64,000 nt of DNA from Bacteroidota bacterium (GTDB lineage: Bacteria; Bacteroidota; Bacteroidia; Flavobacteriales_D; Sanyastnellaceae): assembly GCA_027624855.1 (NCBI GenBank), contig JAQBTQ010000003.1, forward strand, positions 62,001 to 126,000. The letters are read 5' to 3'. Made by a program: the position numbers and the translations under genes. The notes beneath the pieces were generated by a model that had not been told where the DNA came from, ran no database searches, and was given only the letters and a program-made list of their open reading frames with translations. Shown one piece after another: positions 34,442-42,840 of the stretch (position 1 is its first letter; the number at the start of each line of letters is the position of its first letter).

Positions 34442-36820
34442 TCAAAAATTAAAGTTCCAAGTCACGGATGGAATGATTGGAAATAAACTGACTTGATTCG
34501 CTTTCAAATCTAAGGTCCCTGAGTTTAGGTCCCCTTCATTGGAGAAGTAGATGAAATAGGGGTTCATCCGGTTGTACGCATTGTAGACACCAAAATTCCA
34601 AGTTGAAACGCGATTGGTTTTCGTTTCATTATTGTTGCGCTTCTTGTCTGGAGTTAATGTGGCGCTGATGTCCGCTCTATGATATGGGGCCATTCGGTAA
34701 CCGTTTCGGCTCCCAAAGACATCAGTGATTCGTCCTTCGAAAAGGTAGCGTTGAACCGGTAGCGTCAATGAGTTTCCTGTTGCGTAGACAAAAGCGCCAC
34801 TAAGCCTCCATTTTGCATTGATTTTCCAATCCAACACGACACTGAGGTCGTGCCGTCGGTCATATTTGGATGGAAAAACGAGGCCTTGGTTGAGGTCATC
34901 AAATTGGCGCTCTGTTTTGCTCCATGTATAACCAACCCATCCAGTCAATTTTCCTTGGCTTCTTTTGATGAATGTCTCGACTCCATAGGACCAACCTTGA
35001 CCAAAGACCAGGTTGTTGTCAACGTTGTTGCCAATGTTGTCTTCTGGTCTCGAATTTTCTGCATAGGCGACAAGGTTTTCGAGGTCTTTGTAATAACCTT
35101 CAATCGAGGCTTCCCATGATTGTGTAGGACCCAAATCGCGGAAATAACCTAAGCTTAGTTGTCGTCCCCATTGTGGTTTTACTCGATCGGAACTGGGAAT
35201 CCAGATATCTCCCGGCAAGGATGAAGTGCCCAAAGAGGTCAGGTGGATGTACTGGTAGTTTTCGCTGTATCCCGCTTTAATGCTTGAATTCGGTCCGCTG
35301 ATCACCCGTAAAGCCAACCGTGGTTCCCAACCTCCATAAAATTGGACGAGTTCTCCGGGCTCATATACCGTGATCACTTGCGGCGTTATGCCAACGGAAT
35401 TCTGGGGGTATCGCGTAAAAGGTCCAACATGCCAAAAGCTTGACCAGCGAAGGCCCGCATGCAGTCGAATGATTTCATTGATATCGAAGTCATCTTGTAA
35501 GTAAATTCCTGATTCATGGCTAAACGTCTGCTCCGATGTCCCAGTGTCAAACTCGGTGTCCCCACTTCTCGCCATGAAATCAGTTGGAACAAAATCATGG
35601 CGCACATAGTCTATACCACCTTTGATTGAATGTTGGAGATTAGGATAAAAACTCCATTCTGTGCGACCGGCCCAATCCTTGATTCCACTTTCGAATCCAA
35701 ATTCAAAATCTTCTTGTCCAGCAATGAAGGAGAAATTGTATTCTGAATAGGTGGTTCCTACATTCAGGAACATTCGGTCATTGATGATGTGATTCCATCG
35801 CAATGACGCCATGGTGTTGCCCCAAGGTAACTCAGTCCTAAATCCTGCTTCATCGCTGTTAAAACTGAAAACATCTTCGCCGAAATAGCCCGAGAGAAAT
35901 ACCTGGTCTTTCTCGGATAACCGGTAATTGACTTTTGCATTGAGGTCATAGAAATAATATCCCGTACCCTCAAAAGCCGAGCCTTTCAATGCGGGCCTGG
36001 TAAGGACGTCGATGTAGGTGCGACGGCCAGAAAGAATGAGGCTGCTTTTATCTTCAACGAGCGGTCCTTCGATGGTCAAACGGGAACTGATTAGCCCCAA
36101 TCCACCAGAGGTTGTCCATTTTTTTGAATTTCCTTCTTTCAAAGCGATGTTCAGTACAGACGAAACACGACCTCCATATTCTGCGGGCATAGCTCCTTTG
36201 ATCAAATCGATGTGCTTAATGGCATCCGCATTGAACACGCTGAAAAAACCGAATAGATGAGACGCATTGTAGATGGTGGCGTCATCGAGCAAGATCAAAT
36301 TTTGATCGGGCCCTCCTCCTCGAACGTAAAAGCCTGAGTTTCCTTCACCTGCGCTGGATACGCCCGGTAAAAACTGCAAAACTTTCAACACATCCACTTC
36401 ACCTAACAGTGCGGGGAGCGCCTTGATTTGTTCAACCTCCACTGATTCGCGACCCAAGTCGGTACCCTTGGTGTGTTCTGAGCGGTTTCCGATGACGGTC
36501 ACCTCATCAAATTCTACAACGGCTGGCTCAAGTTGCACGTTCAAGGTCAGGGATTTTGTCAGGTCACAAGAGATGGTTTGCGTTTTGTATCCAATGAAAC
36601 TGAATGAAATTTCATGTTGTTTCGCTGGAAGTGTCAAGCTGTAAAAGCCATAGAGATTGGATGAGGTACCGCGGTTGCCACCTTTTGGGATAATTGTCGC
36701 ACCGATTATGGTCTCTCCGGAGCCTGCGTCGGTAATCGTTCCACTAACGGTACGTTGAGCCCAAACGCCATCGGCTATGAACCCAAACAAAAAGATCAAT
36801 ACGTATCGGTAAAATTTCAC
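34442..36820 (-). CDS. TonB-dependent receptor with carboxypeptidase-regulatory-like domain
   Basis: 792 residues starting at GTG (36820), signal peptide to WAQ (about 22). Residues ~23-110 are a CarboxypepD_reg-like domain (VSGTITDAGSGETIIGATI), ~125-235 the plug (LPGVSSAGEGNSGFYVRGGGPDQNLILLDD), and the rest a 22-strand outer-membrane barrel. No SusD partner is adjacent, so it is not a classic polysaccharide-utilisation pair; siderophore, cobalamin or peptide uptake are alternatives. Shares direction with the ABC exporter 9 bases downstream. Confidence 0.93.
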   Translation of the reverse strand: MKFYRYVLIFLFGFIADGVWAQRTVSGTITDAGSGETIIGATIIPKGGNRGTSSNLYGFYSLTLPAKQHEISFSFIGYKTQTISCDLTKSLTLNVQLEPAVVEFDEVTVIGNRSEHTKGTDLGRESVEVEQIKALPALLGEVDVLKVLQFLPGVSSAGEGNSGFYVRGGGPDQNLILLDDATIYNASHLFGFFSVFNADAIKHIDLIKGAMPAEYGGRVSSVLNIALKEGNSKKWTTSGGLGLISSRLTIEGPLVEDKSSLILSGRRTYIDVLTRPALKGSAFEGTGYYFYDLNAKVNYRLSEKDQVFLSGYFGEDVFSFNSDEAGFRTELPWGNTMASLRWNHIINDRMFLNVGTTYSEYNFSFIAGQEDFEFGFESGIKDWAGRTEWSFYPNLQHSIKGGIDYVRHDFVPTDFMARSGDTEFDTGTSEQTFSHESGIYLQDDFDINEIIRLHAGLRWSSFWHVGPFTRYPQNSVGITPQVITVYEPGELVQFYGGWEPRLALRVISGPNSSIKAGYSENYQYIHLTSLGTSSLPGDIWIPSSDRVKPQWGRQLSLGYFRDLGPTQSWEASIEGYYKDLENLVAYAENSRPEDNIGNNVDNNLVFGQGWSYGVETFIKRSQGKLTGWVGYTWSKTERQFDDLNQGLVFPSKYDRRHDLSVVLDWKINAKWRLSGAFVYATGNSLTLPVQRYLFEGRITDVFGSRNGYRMAPYHRADISATLTPDKKRNNNETKTNRVSTWNFGVYNAYNRMNPYFIYFSNEGDLNSGTLDLKANQVSLFPIIPSVTWNFNF

Positions 36821-36824
36821 GCGG

Positions 36825-36832
36825 CAAAAGTA
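36825..36832 (-). promoter_or_regulatory. -7 element TACTTTTG adjoining the TonB receptor start
   Basis: A perfect TAnnTTTG on the minus strand ending only 4 bases before the GTG start, which would imply a leaderless or nearly leaderless mRNA. A -33 TTG at the usual distance was not found. Confidence 0.4.
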
Positions 36833-36893
36833 TTCACAACTTGAAGGTGTTATGGATTAACAACTGGATTTAGCAATTGTTGGACATTACCTT

Positions 36894-38543
36894 GTGGGCG
36901 TGAAAAAGCGCTCCTTCAATGCTGTTTTTTGTGCGGTGATCGCTTGGCTGTTTTGCGGCGGCTGTGGCGACTCAATTGAATCAGATGAGAGCGTTTTTCG
37001 GTACAACGAGAGTGCCAATCTCAATTCGCTCGACCCAGCTTTTGCTCGGTCCCTCGAGCCCATGTGGGTTGTGGATCAACTTTTTGACGGATTGGTGGAG
37101 CTGGATGCGGAGCTTCAGATCCGTCCCGTTGTGGCGAGGGAGTATTTCATTTCAGATTCCGGGCGCACCTGGACATTCATTTTGCGCGATGATGTTTATT
37201 TCAGCCCTGCTCCTGGAGTGAGCGGATTGGAATCTGGACGACGCGTCGTTGCACAAGATGTGATTTACAGTTTAAATCGTCTTCGCGATCCTGCTGTGGC
37301 CTCTTCAGGTAAGTGGATTTTGGATCCGTTGAATTCAGAAGCGGCCGGCGGTGGCATCAGTGCCATAGGCAGCGACACCATTCGATTTGAGTTAACAGAA
37401 CCGTTTCCTCCCTTCTTAGGGCTATTGGCTACAGCATATGCCAACATTGTTCCAAAGGAAGCCGTTCAGCATTACGGTGAGGAATTTCGAAGAAACCCTA
37501 TAGGATCGGGCCCTTTTCAGTTGGCATGGTGGATGGAGGATGTTGCCTGTGTTTTGCATGCTAATCCTTTGTACTGGGAGTTTGACGATGCTGGAAAGCG
37601 TTTGCCCTACCTCGAAGCAGTTCATATCAGCTTTGTATCGGACATGGGAGCGGAGTTCCAAGGGTTGCTGCAAGGTCGCTACGATTTTGTGAGTGGATTT
37701 CATGCATCATACATGAATGAGGTGTTGGATGAATCAGGTGAATTGCGCGAGAAATTTCAATCCCAATTGCGCCTCGAGACGACGCCATTCTTGAAGACCG
37801 ACTACATCGGATTCATGGTAGAGAATCAAGAAGGTAAATGGCTTCCTTGGCAGGATAAGGCGGTGAGGCAGGCTCTATCCTTGGCCGTCGATCGTGAGGG
37901 AATTTCGATGCAATTAAGAAGGGGAACAGTCGTGCCAACTTCAAACTTTGTTCCACCTGCATTATTGCGAAAAACGAACCACTCCGCGGTTCCAATGAAT
38001 CAAGCCAAAGCGAAGCAAATACTGGACTCCGTTCAAATCATTCACCCTTTGCCATGGCCTGAATTGGTGGTGTCGACTACTTCCGATTACACGGATTTGT
38101 GCGCGGCTTTGCAATATCAATGGCAAGCCTTGGGCCTCGACGTTGCCATTGATGTCATTTCTCCTTCAACTCATCGAGAGCGAGTCGCTCAAGGGCAAGC
38201 GATTGCTTTCAGGAAATCTTGGCTGGCAGATTATCCTGATGCGGAGAACTTCTTGGCGGTTTTTCATTCTCAAAATTTTGCGCCTGAGGGTCCGAATTAC
38301 AGCCATTATTCAAATTCGAATTTTGACCTCACCCTAGATTCCGCATCCATAGAAATGAATGATTCAATTCGAATGGTTCATTATAAAAAGTTGGATAAGC
38401 TGATTGCATCGGATCTTCCAATCATTCCGTTGTTTCATGATCGAGTTACTCATTTTGTACGGCAAGGGGTCGAAGGATGGGAAATCAATGCGATTAATCG
38501 ATTGGATTTGAGGCGCGTAAAAAAAAGCAGTCCGGCCAATTGA
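36894..38543 (+). CDS. Oligopeptide-type ABC substrate-binding lipoprotein (SBP_bac_5)
   Basis: 549 residues; start GTG at 36894 or, equally possible, GTG at 36900. Lipobox LFCGGC about residue 24. The family signature runs from FRYNESANLNSLDPAFARS through RTWTFILRDDVYFSP, LRDPAVASSGKWI and AVRQALSLAVDREGI to a C-terminal lobe ending PIIPLFHDRVTHFVRQGVEG. It would bind peptides or other small solutes. No permease or ATPase genes (OppBCDF) are nearby, so it is an orphan here. Confidence 0.93.
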   Translation: MGVKKRSFNAVFCAVIAWLFCGGCGDSIESDESVFRYNESANLNSLDPAFARSLEPMWVVDQLFDGLVELDAELQIRPVVAREYFISDSGRTWTFILRDDVYFSPAPGVSGLESGRRVVAQDVIYSLNRLRDPAVASSGKWILDPLNSEAAGGGISAIGSDTIRFELTEPFPPFLGLLATAYANIVPKEAVQHYGEEFRRNPIGSGPFQLAWWMEDVACVLHANPLYWEFDDAGKRLPYLEAVHISFVSDMGAEFQGLLQGRYDFVSGFHASYMNEVLDESGELREKFQSQLRLETTPFLKTDYIGFMVENQEGKWLPWQDKAVRQALSLAVDREGISMQLRRGTVVPTSNFVPPALLRKTNHSAVPMNQAKAKQILDSVQIIHPLPWPELVVSTTSDYTDLCAALQYQWQALGLDVAIDVISPSTHRERVAQGQAIAFRKSWLADYPDAENFLAVFHSQNFAPEGPNYSHYSNSNFDLTLDSASIEMNDSIRMVHYKKLDKLIASDLPIIPLFHDRVTHFVRQGVEGWEINAINRLDLRRVKKSSPAN

Positions 38544-38596
38544 GTTTTCAGCGAAGCGGTTAGCGGATGAACCCTTAACTTGTGCTTCGCGAATCA

Positions 38597-39643
38597 ATGA
38601 ATTCAATGCTCAAAATTGACTGTCATACTCACATACTTCCCAGGAAGATGCCACGTTGGTCGGAGCGTTTCGGAGGTGGGGACTACATTTATTTGGAAGA
38701 GAGCACTCGCGAGGGATACGCCCGAATGATGCAGGGAGATTTGTTTTTTCGCGAAATCGCAGAAAATTGTTGGGATTCGGAAGTTCGTAAGGCAGAATAT
38801 CGAGCGTTTGGAGTCCAGGTCCAAGTGGTGTGTACCATTCCAGTCATGTTTAATTACCATGCGCCACTTTCCCACGCTGAAGACATTGCGCGATTTCTCA
38901 ATGATCACATTGCTGAATTGGTCAAAAATGACCCGAAACACTATGCCGGATTGGCAACGGTTCCTCTTCAAGATACCGACCATGCCATCATTGAATTGGA
39001 ACGAGCCAAAGAAATTGGGCATCTCGGGGTTCAAATTGGTTCGAATATCAATGGCCTAAACTTGTCTGACGATCGATTTTTTCCATTTTTTGAAGCTTGT
39101 CAATCATTGGATATGGCTGTGATGATTCACCCATGGGACATGATGGGCAAGGAGCAAATGGAGAAATATTGGTTGCCATGGTTGGTGGGCATGCCCGCGG
39201 AAACGGCTAGAGCAGCGAGTTCACTCATATTTGGAGGGGTTCTGGAACGATTGCCACAATTACGGGTGATGCTCAGCCATGCTGGAGGTTCATTTTTGCC
39301 AACGTTGGGTCGCTTTGAGCATGGATTCAATTGCCGACCGGATTTGGTGGCCATCGATAATGAAGTGAATCCGAGGGATTACTTAGGAAGGTTTTGGATT
39401 GACAGTATAACGCATGATGCGGATTTACTGCGATACGTGATGAAATTGCAGGGGTCCGAACGCATTTGTATGGGATCGGATTACCCTTTTCCATTGGGTG
39501 ATTTGGAATTGGGGTCCTACATGTTGGAAATGGGGCTTTCAGAAATGGAACTGGCGAATTTATTTTCCGGTGCGGCATTGTCTTGGTTGGGCGTTGGACC
39601 AGAATACTTCATGCAGGATTCCCAAAGCAACCATCTCTTTTGA
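38597..39643 (+). CDS. Amidohydrolase-2 family protein, ACMSD-like decarboxylase
   Basis: 348 residues from the ATG at 38597 (ATG at 38606 is an alternative). The metal site begins IDCHTHILPRKMPRW; then GLATVPLQDTDHAIIELERA, MIHPWDMMG, LSHAGGSFLPTLGRFEHGF and CMGSDYPFPLGD. These match 2-amino-3-carboxymuconate-6-semialdehyde decarboxylase of the kynurenine pathway, which diverts the intermediate away from NAD synthesis. No other kynurenine gene is in the window, so the exact substrate stays inferred. Confidence 0.88.
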   Translation: MNSMLKIDCHTHILPRKMPRWSERFGGGDYIYLEESTREGYARMMQGDLFFREIAENCWDSEVRKAEYRAFGVQVQVVCTIPVMFNYHAPLSHAEDIARFLNDHIAELVKNDPKHYAGLATVPLQDTDHAIIELERAKEIGHLGVQIGSNINGLNLSDDRFFPFFEACQSLDMAVMIHPWDMMGKEQMEKYWLPWLVGMPAETARAASSLIFGGVLERLPQLRVMLSHAGGSFLPTLGRFEHGFNCRPDLVAIDNEVNPRDYLGRFWIDSITHDADLLRYVMKLQGSERICMGSDYPFPLGDLELGSYMLEMGLSEMELANLFSGAALSWLGVGPEYFMQDSQSNHLF

Positions 39644-39676
39644 TCGATCGTTTCAATAGAAGCTGATTAACACGCT

Positions 39677-40234
39677 ATGGACGCGGCAGACATCGAAATC
39701 ATTGAGCTATGTAAAAAAGGTGATCCAAACGCTCAACGTAAAATTTATGCGCGCTATAGCCCATTGATGTTTGCGGTTGCACTTCGTTACACAAATGCTC
39801 GACCCGATGCAGAGGATGTACTTCAGGAGTCGTGGATCAAGGTTTTTCGTCACATAAAATCTTTCAGTGAGCATAATAGCTTCGAAGGATGGCTTCGCCG
39901 AATAGTGGTAAATACGGCGATCACCCATTATAGAAGAAATCAAAAGCATCAATTTCAATTGGAGATTTCGGAGGTCCATGCAACCCCCAATGATTTTGAA
40001 GCGTTTAAAGATTTAGATTTTACAAAGGAAGAATTGGCGCAGGCCATAGAACGGCTGCCAAAAGGATATGGAATGGTTTTCAAGATGTACGTGATTGACG
40101 GATTCAAGCACAAGGAAATTGCAGAACAATTGGGGATTGATTTAAATACCTCAAAAAGCCAATTGAGTCGTGCAAGGAAGTATTTGCAAGACGTCTTGGA
40201 AAGTATGTCGCGAAGGGCTAACGAAGAACATTGA
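39677..40234 (+). CDS. ECF-type RNA polymerase sigma factor
   Basis: 185 residues. Region 2: YARYSPLMFAVALRYTNARP, DAEDVLQESWIKVFRHI, FEGWLRRIVVNTAITHYRR. Region 4: IERLPKGYGMVFKMYVIDGF then KHKEIAEQLGIDLNTSKSQL, a helix-turn-helix. No region 3, as expected for group 4. The putative anti-sigma gene begins 17 bases after its stop, which suggests a membrane-regulated switch controlling envelope genes. Confidence 0.95.
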   Translation: MDAADIEIIELCKKGDPNAQRKIYARYSPLMFAVALRYTNARPDAEDVLQESWIKVFRHIKSFSEHNSFEGWLRRIVVNTAITHYRRNQKHQFQLEISEVHATPNDFEAFKDLDFTKEELAQAIERLPKGYGMVFKMYVIDGFKHKEIAEQLGIDLNTSKSQLSRARKYLQDVLESMSRRANEEH

Positions 40235-40251
40235 GAAGAACATTGAAAAAC

Positions 40252-40824
40252 ATGAAGCAAGAGGAATTCGATCAGTTGATTCAAGCGCAGTTTGCCAATG
40301 ATGTGGTTAACCCGCCAGCACATGTTGAAGAAGCGGTATTCCATACCCTTTCGGTATCCACTCGGAAAACAAAGTATTTCGGTTGGTTCATTTCATTGGT
40401 CGTGGTAGGTTTTACTTCACTCGCTGCATGGCAATTGGTAAATCACCCTGAGCCCGATGATGCCACGAACCCTTCCAACGCCGTTCCAGTTTTGTTGGAT
40501 AACACGGCGAGCGTCCCGATTGAAGGGGAGCTGAAAGGTCAGTCAAATGAAGATGCGTCCCTTGGTTTGAATGAGAGATCAAACGAGGCAATGGATGAAA
40601 CGGAATTTATTCTGGCGGTACCTCAAAGTACATCGAAAGAAGATCCTTCAGCGTTGACCGAAGGTGTTCAAGGGCGAATATTGGCGACAGAATCAACATT
40701 AGAAACAATTTCTTCACGCCCGGTTGAAGCCATTGAGTCGAATGAATTGAAGAATGAACCTGAGCTGGAAAAGGAGCACGAAGAGACTTGGACGTTGCCA
40801 GCAAAAGTCAAGGTCAAGCACTGA
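40252..40824 (+). CDS. Putative single-pass anti-sigma factor
   Basis: 190 residues, ATG at 40252 (upstream TTG at 40231 unlikely). A short cytoplasmic N-terminus (MKQEEFDQLIQAQFANDVVN), one transmembrane helix at about 44-62 (WFISLVVVGFTSLAAWQLV), then an acidic, Ser/Glu/Asn-rich periplasmic tail without recognisable domain. Topology and position directly after the ECF sigma gene indicate an anti-sigma factor, though no zinc-binding ZAS motif (HxxxCxxC) is visible. So this is inference from context. Confidence 0.7.
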   Translation: MKQEEFDQLIQAQFANDVVNPPAHVEEAVFHTLSVSTRKTKYFGWFISLVVVGFTSLAAWQLVNHPEPDDATNPSNAVPVLLDNTASVPIEGELKGQSNEDASLGLNERSNEAMDETEFILAVPQSTSKEDPSALTEGVQGRILATESTLETISSRPVEAIESNELKNEPELEKEHEETWTLPAKVKVKH

Positions 40825-40834
40825 AATCAAAGGC

Positions 40835-41704
40835 ATGAGTCGGACGTTATCGATTCTTGCGTTTTTGGGAGCTTGGTTTTTTGCTGCGAATTCGGTGTTG
40901 GCGGCGGATTCGGAATGGCAGATTACCAATGAATGGGACCGCAAGGATTCTATTATTGTAGATGGCAAAGTCATTCAAGTCCAAGCGGCAGTAAGCTTTG
41001 ATTCTCTTTCAAGAGCCCCCCGCACAACCAACAACTTCAGTGTTGCGACTGCATTTGAATTGAATCAAGCGGTCGGAATGGGTGGAAGAGGCGAAGATGA
41101 TGAATGGAGGAAATGGACAGGTGAGTTCGATCGAGCCTGGACGATGCAAGTTTCTTTCTCGCCGTCCAAGTCAAATCTTAATCGATATGACGGAACGGTC
41201 CGGTGGTCGCCGTCAATTGCATTTGGAGTGAACCGATGGTCGATTCAACATGTCAATCTCGAGAATTTGCCAGATTCACTCATTGGTTTCATCCCAAATT
41301 CGAGTTTGTCTCCCTTACAAGGCGTCATTTATGAGCGATTTCCAATCGGAGTAGAGACTGACACCTTGACCATACCTGTTGAACGAAACGATTCTTTCAT
41401 TCCACATGTTATGTTAGGCTTAAGCATGCAATCCAACTCATGGAATGGGACACTATCCATTGGATTTATGAGGATTTCTGCACATACCGAGAGGATATTA
41501 CTACGCGCTCCTTCATTGACTGAGGAACCCTTCGTTTTTGGTGACGATGTCGATGGTATGTGGAGGCCTAGGATGGAGTTCGTTTTAGGATATCAATTTG
41601 CTCAATCACCTTGGAGCGTGAGATTCAGTGCCCAGAAGATTCTCGGTTATCAGCAGGATCAGTGGATTGGTGTGGGACTCCGATATGAATTTGTTGGGCC
41701 ATGA
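40835..41704 (+). CDS. Exported protein, likely outer-membrane barrel
   Basis: 289 residues from the ATG at 40835; the longer frame overlaps the anti-sigma gene and lacks a signal peptide. Signal peptide LSILAFLGAWFFAANSVLAA. The mature part alternates hydrophobic and polar residues with many aromatics, and ends QWIGVGLRYEF followed by VGP, resembling a barrel of 8-12 strands. No family recognised. It lies 10 bases after the anti-sigma gene, so probably shares its operon. Confidence 0.75.
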   Translation: MSRTLSILAFLGAWFFAANSVLAADSEWQITNEWDRKDSIIVDGKVIQVQAAVSFDSLSRAPRTTNNFSVATAFELNQAVGMGGRGEDDEWRKWTGEFDRAWTMQVSFSPSKSNLNRYDGTVRWSPSIAFGVNRWSIQHVNLENLPDSLIGFIPNSSLSPLQGVIYERFPIGVETDTLTIPVERNDSFIPHVMLGLSMQSNSWNGTLSIGFMRISAHTERILLRAPSLTEEPFVFGDDVDGMWRPRMEFVLGYQFAQSPWSVRFSAQKILGYQQDQWIGVGLRYEFVGP

Positions 41705-41763
41705 ATCAAGTTGACTGGAAAAGAATCTCATTCGTTGTGAAATGCGTATCTTGTCCTTCACCT

Positions 41764-42822
41764 ATGAAGTGTCCATTCATAATAATCGCATCCTTTTGTT
41801 TGATCCTTTCGGCTGCAGCGGGTTTGAATAAACTGCATGGTCAAATGATTGTCAATGGTGGATTTGAATCCTTGGTGTCATTACCAACGACGACTGGACA
41901 ATGGTTTTTAGCTTCTGGATGGACTTCAACGGGAAGTTCTGAAAATGACCCCGATGTCTACCATGTCCAAGGCAACGGTGGAGGGGATTTACCAGAAACT
42001 CCGGTAGCCATTGTTTCGCCATACCAGGGGATGGCCATTGCAGGTTTCATGGCTTCTGGAACGCCAGGGACCAATCGAAGAGAATACATTACGGGAACTT
42101 TTTCGGTCCCATTGAATCCAGGGGCAACCTATCGTATGACGTTTCGAATGACCAATGGTGAGTTGACTCCTTTTTCCAATGGAGGACTTGGTATTGGTGG
42201 ATTGGGTATGCATTTTTCAATGGGGCCGTTGCAACAAATTGCCTCTTCACCGATTACAGTCGAACCAAATTTTGAATTGACCCCCGTTTTTTTCAGTCGA
42301 AATTGGGAAACAATTTCTTTCTCATTTGTTGCAGATGCTGCTTGGACCCATTTCACTTGGGGAGCATTTGGTTATGATGGGGAGCACACCATTACAGTTG
42401 AGGAGGGAAATGCACCCACCATGGCTTACTGTTTCGTTGATGATTTTACCGTAGTGCTTGATGATGGCGCAATTACACACGACGAGATAACAGATAAAGG
42501 GCCAACGGTAAAGCCGTCGGTCGAAATGGTGAATCTTGAAACGGAGCCTTCTTGGTTCGTTCCAAACGCATTTACGCCAAACGGTGATGGAGAAAACGAT
42601 TCATTCCGGCCTGTTTGGAACAACATGAGCCTTGAACGATTTGAAGTCTTTTCAAGGTGGGGAGAATTGGTGTATTCAATGGATGAAGGAGAAGCGGGCT
42701 GGAACGGAAAGACCCAAAAAGGAAAAGAGGCTGAACCCGGCATGTACATCTGGCAAATGGAGTTGATTGAAGACTCTGGCAAAAAGGTATCCGAATCGGG
42801 TGCAATTGTCTTGATTCGCTGA
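41764..42822 (+). CDS. Secreted protein with T9SS type B (gliding-motility-associated) C-terminus
   Basis: 352 residues from the ATG at 41764, signal peptide through about residue 27 (LHGQ). The N-terminal part begins MIVNGGFESLVSLP and looks like a jelly-roll carbohydrate-binding module. The last ~90 residues are the type B sorting domain: VPNAFTPNGDGENDSFRPVW, FEVFSRWGELVYSM, GWNGKTQKGKEAEPGMYIWQ. Exported and surface-bound by T9SS. It follows the sigma/anti-sigma/barrel series by about 60 bases and may be part of the regulon. Confidence 0.9.
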   Translation: MKCPFIIIASFCLILSAAAGLNKLHGQMIVNGGFESLVSLPTTTGQWFLASGWTSTGSSENDPDVYHVQGNGGGDLPETPVAIVSPYQGMAIAGFMASGTPGTNRREYITGTFSVPLNPGATYRMTFRMTNGELTPFSNGGLGIGGLGMHFSMGPLQQIASSPITVEPNFELTPVFFSRNWETISFSFVADAAWTHFTWGAFGYDGEHTITVEEGNAPTMAYCFVDDFTVVLDDGAITHDEITDKGPTVKPSVEMVNLETEPSWFVPNAFTPNGDGENDSFRPVWNNMSLERFEVFSRWGELVYSMDEGEAGWNGKTQKGKEAEPGMYIWQMELIEDSGKKVSESGAIVLIR

Positions 42823-42840
42823 AAATCGGTGAATTGCTCA

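Noticed and set aside
34442-36820. Possible SusC/SusD polysaccharide-utilisation locus
   Set aside because: No SusD-like lipoprotein and no glycoside hydrolase flank the TonB receptor.
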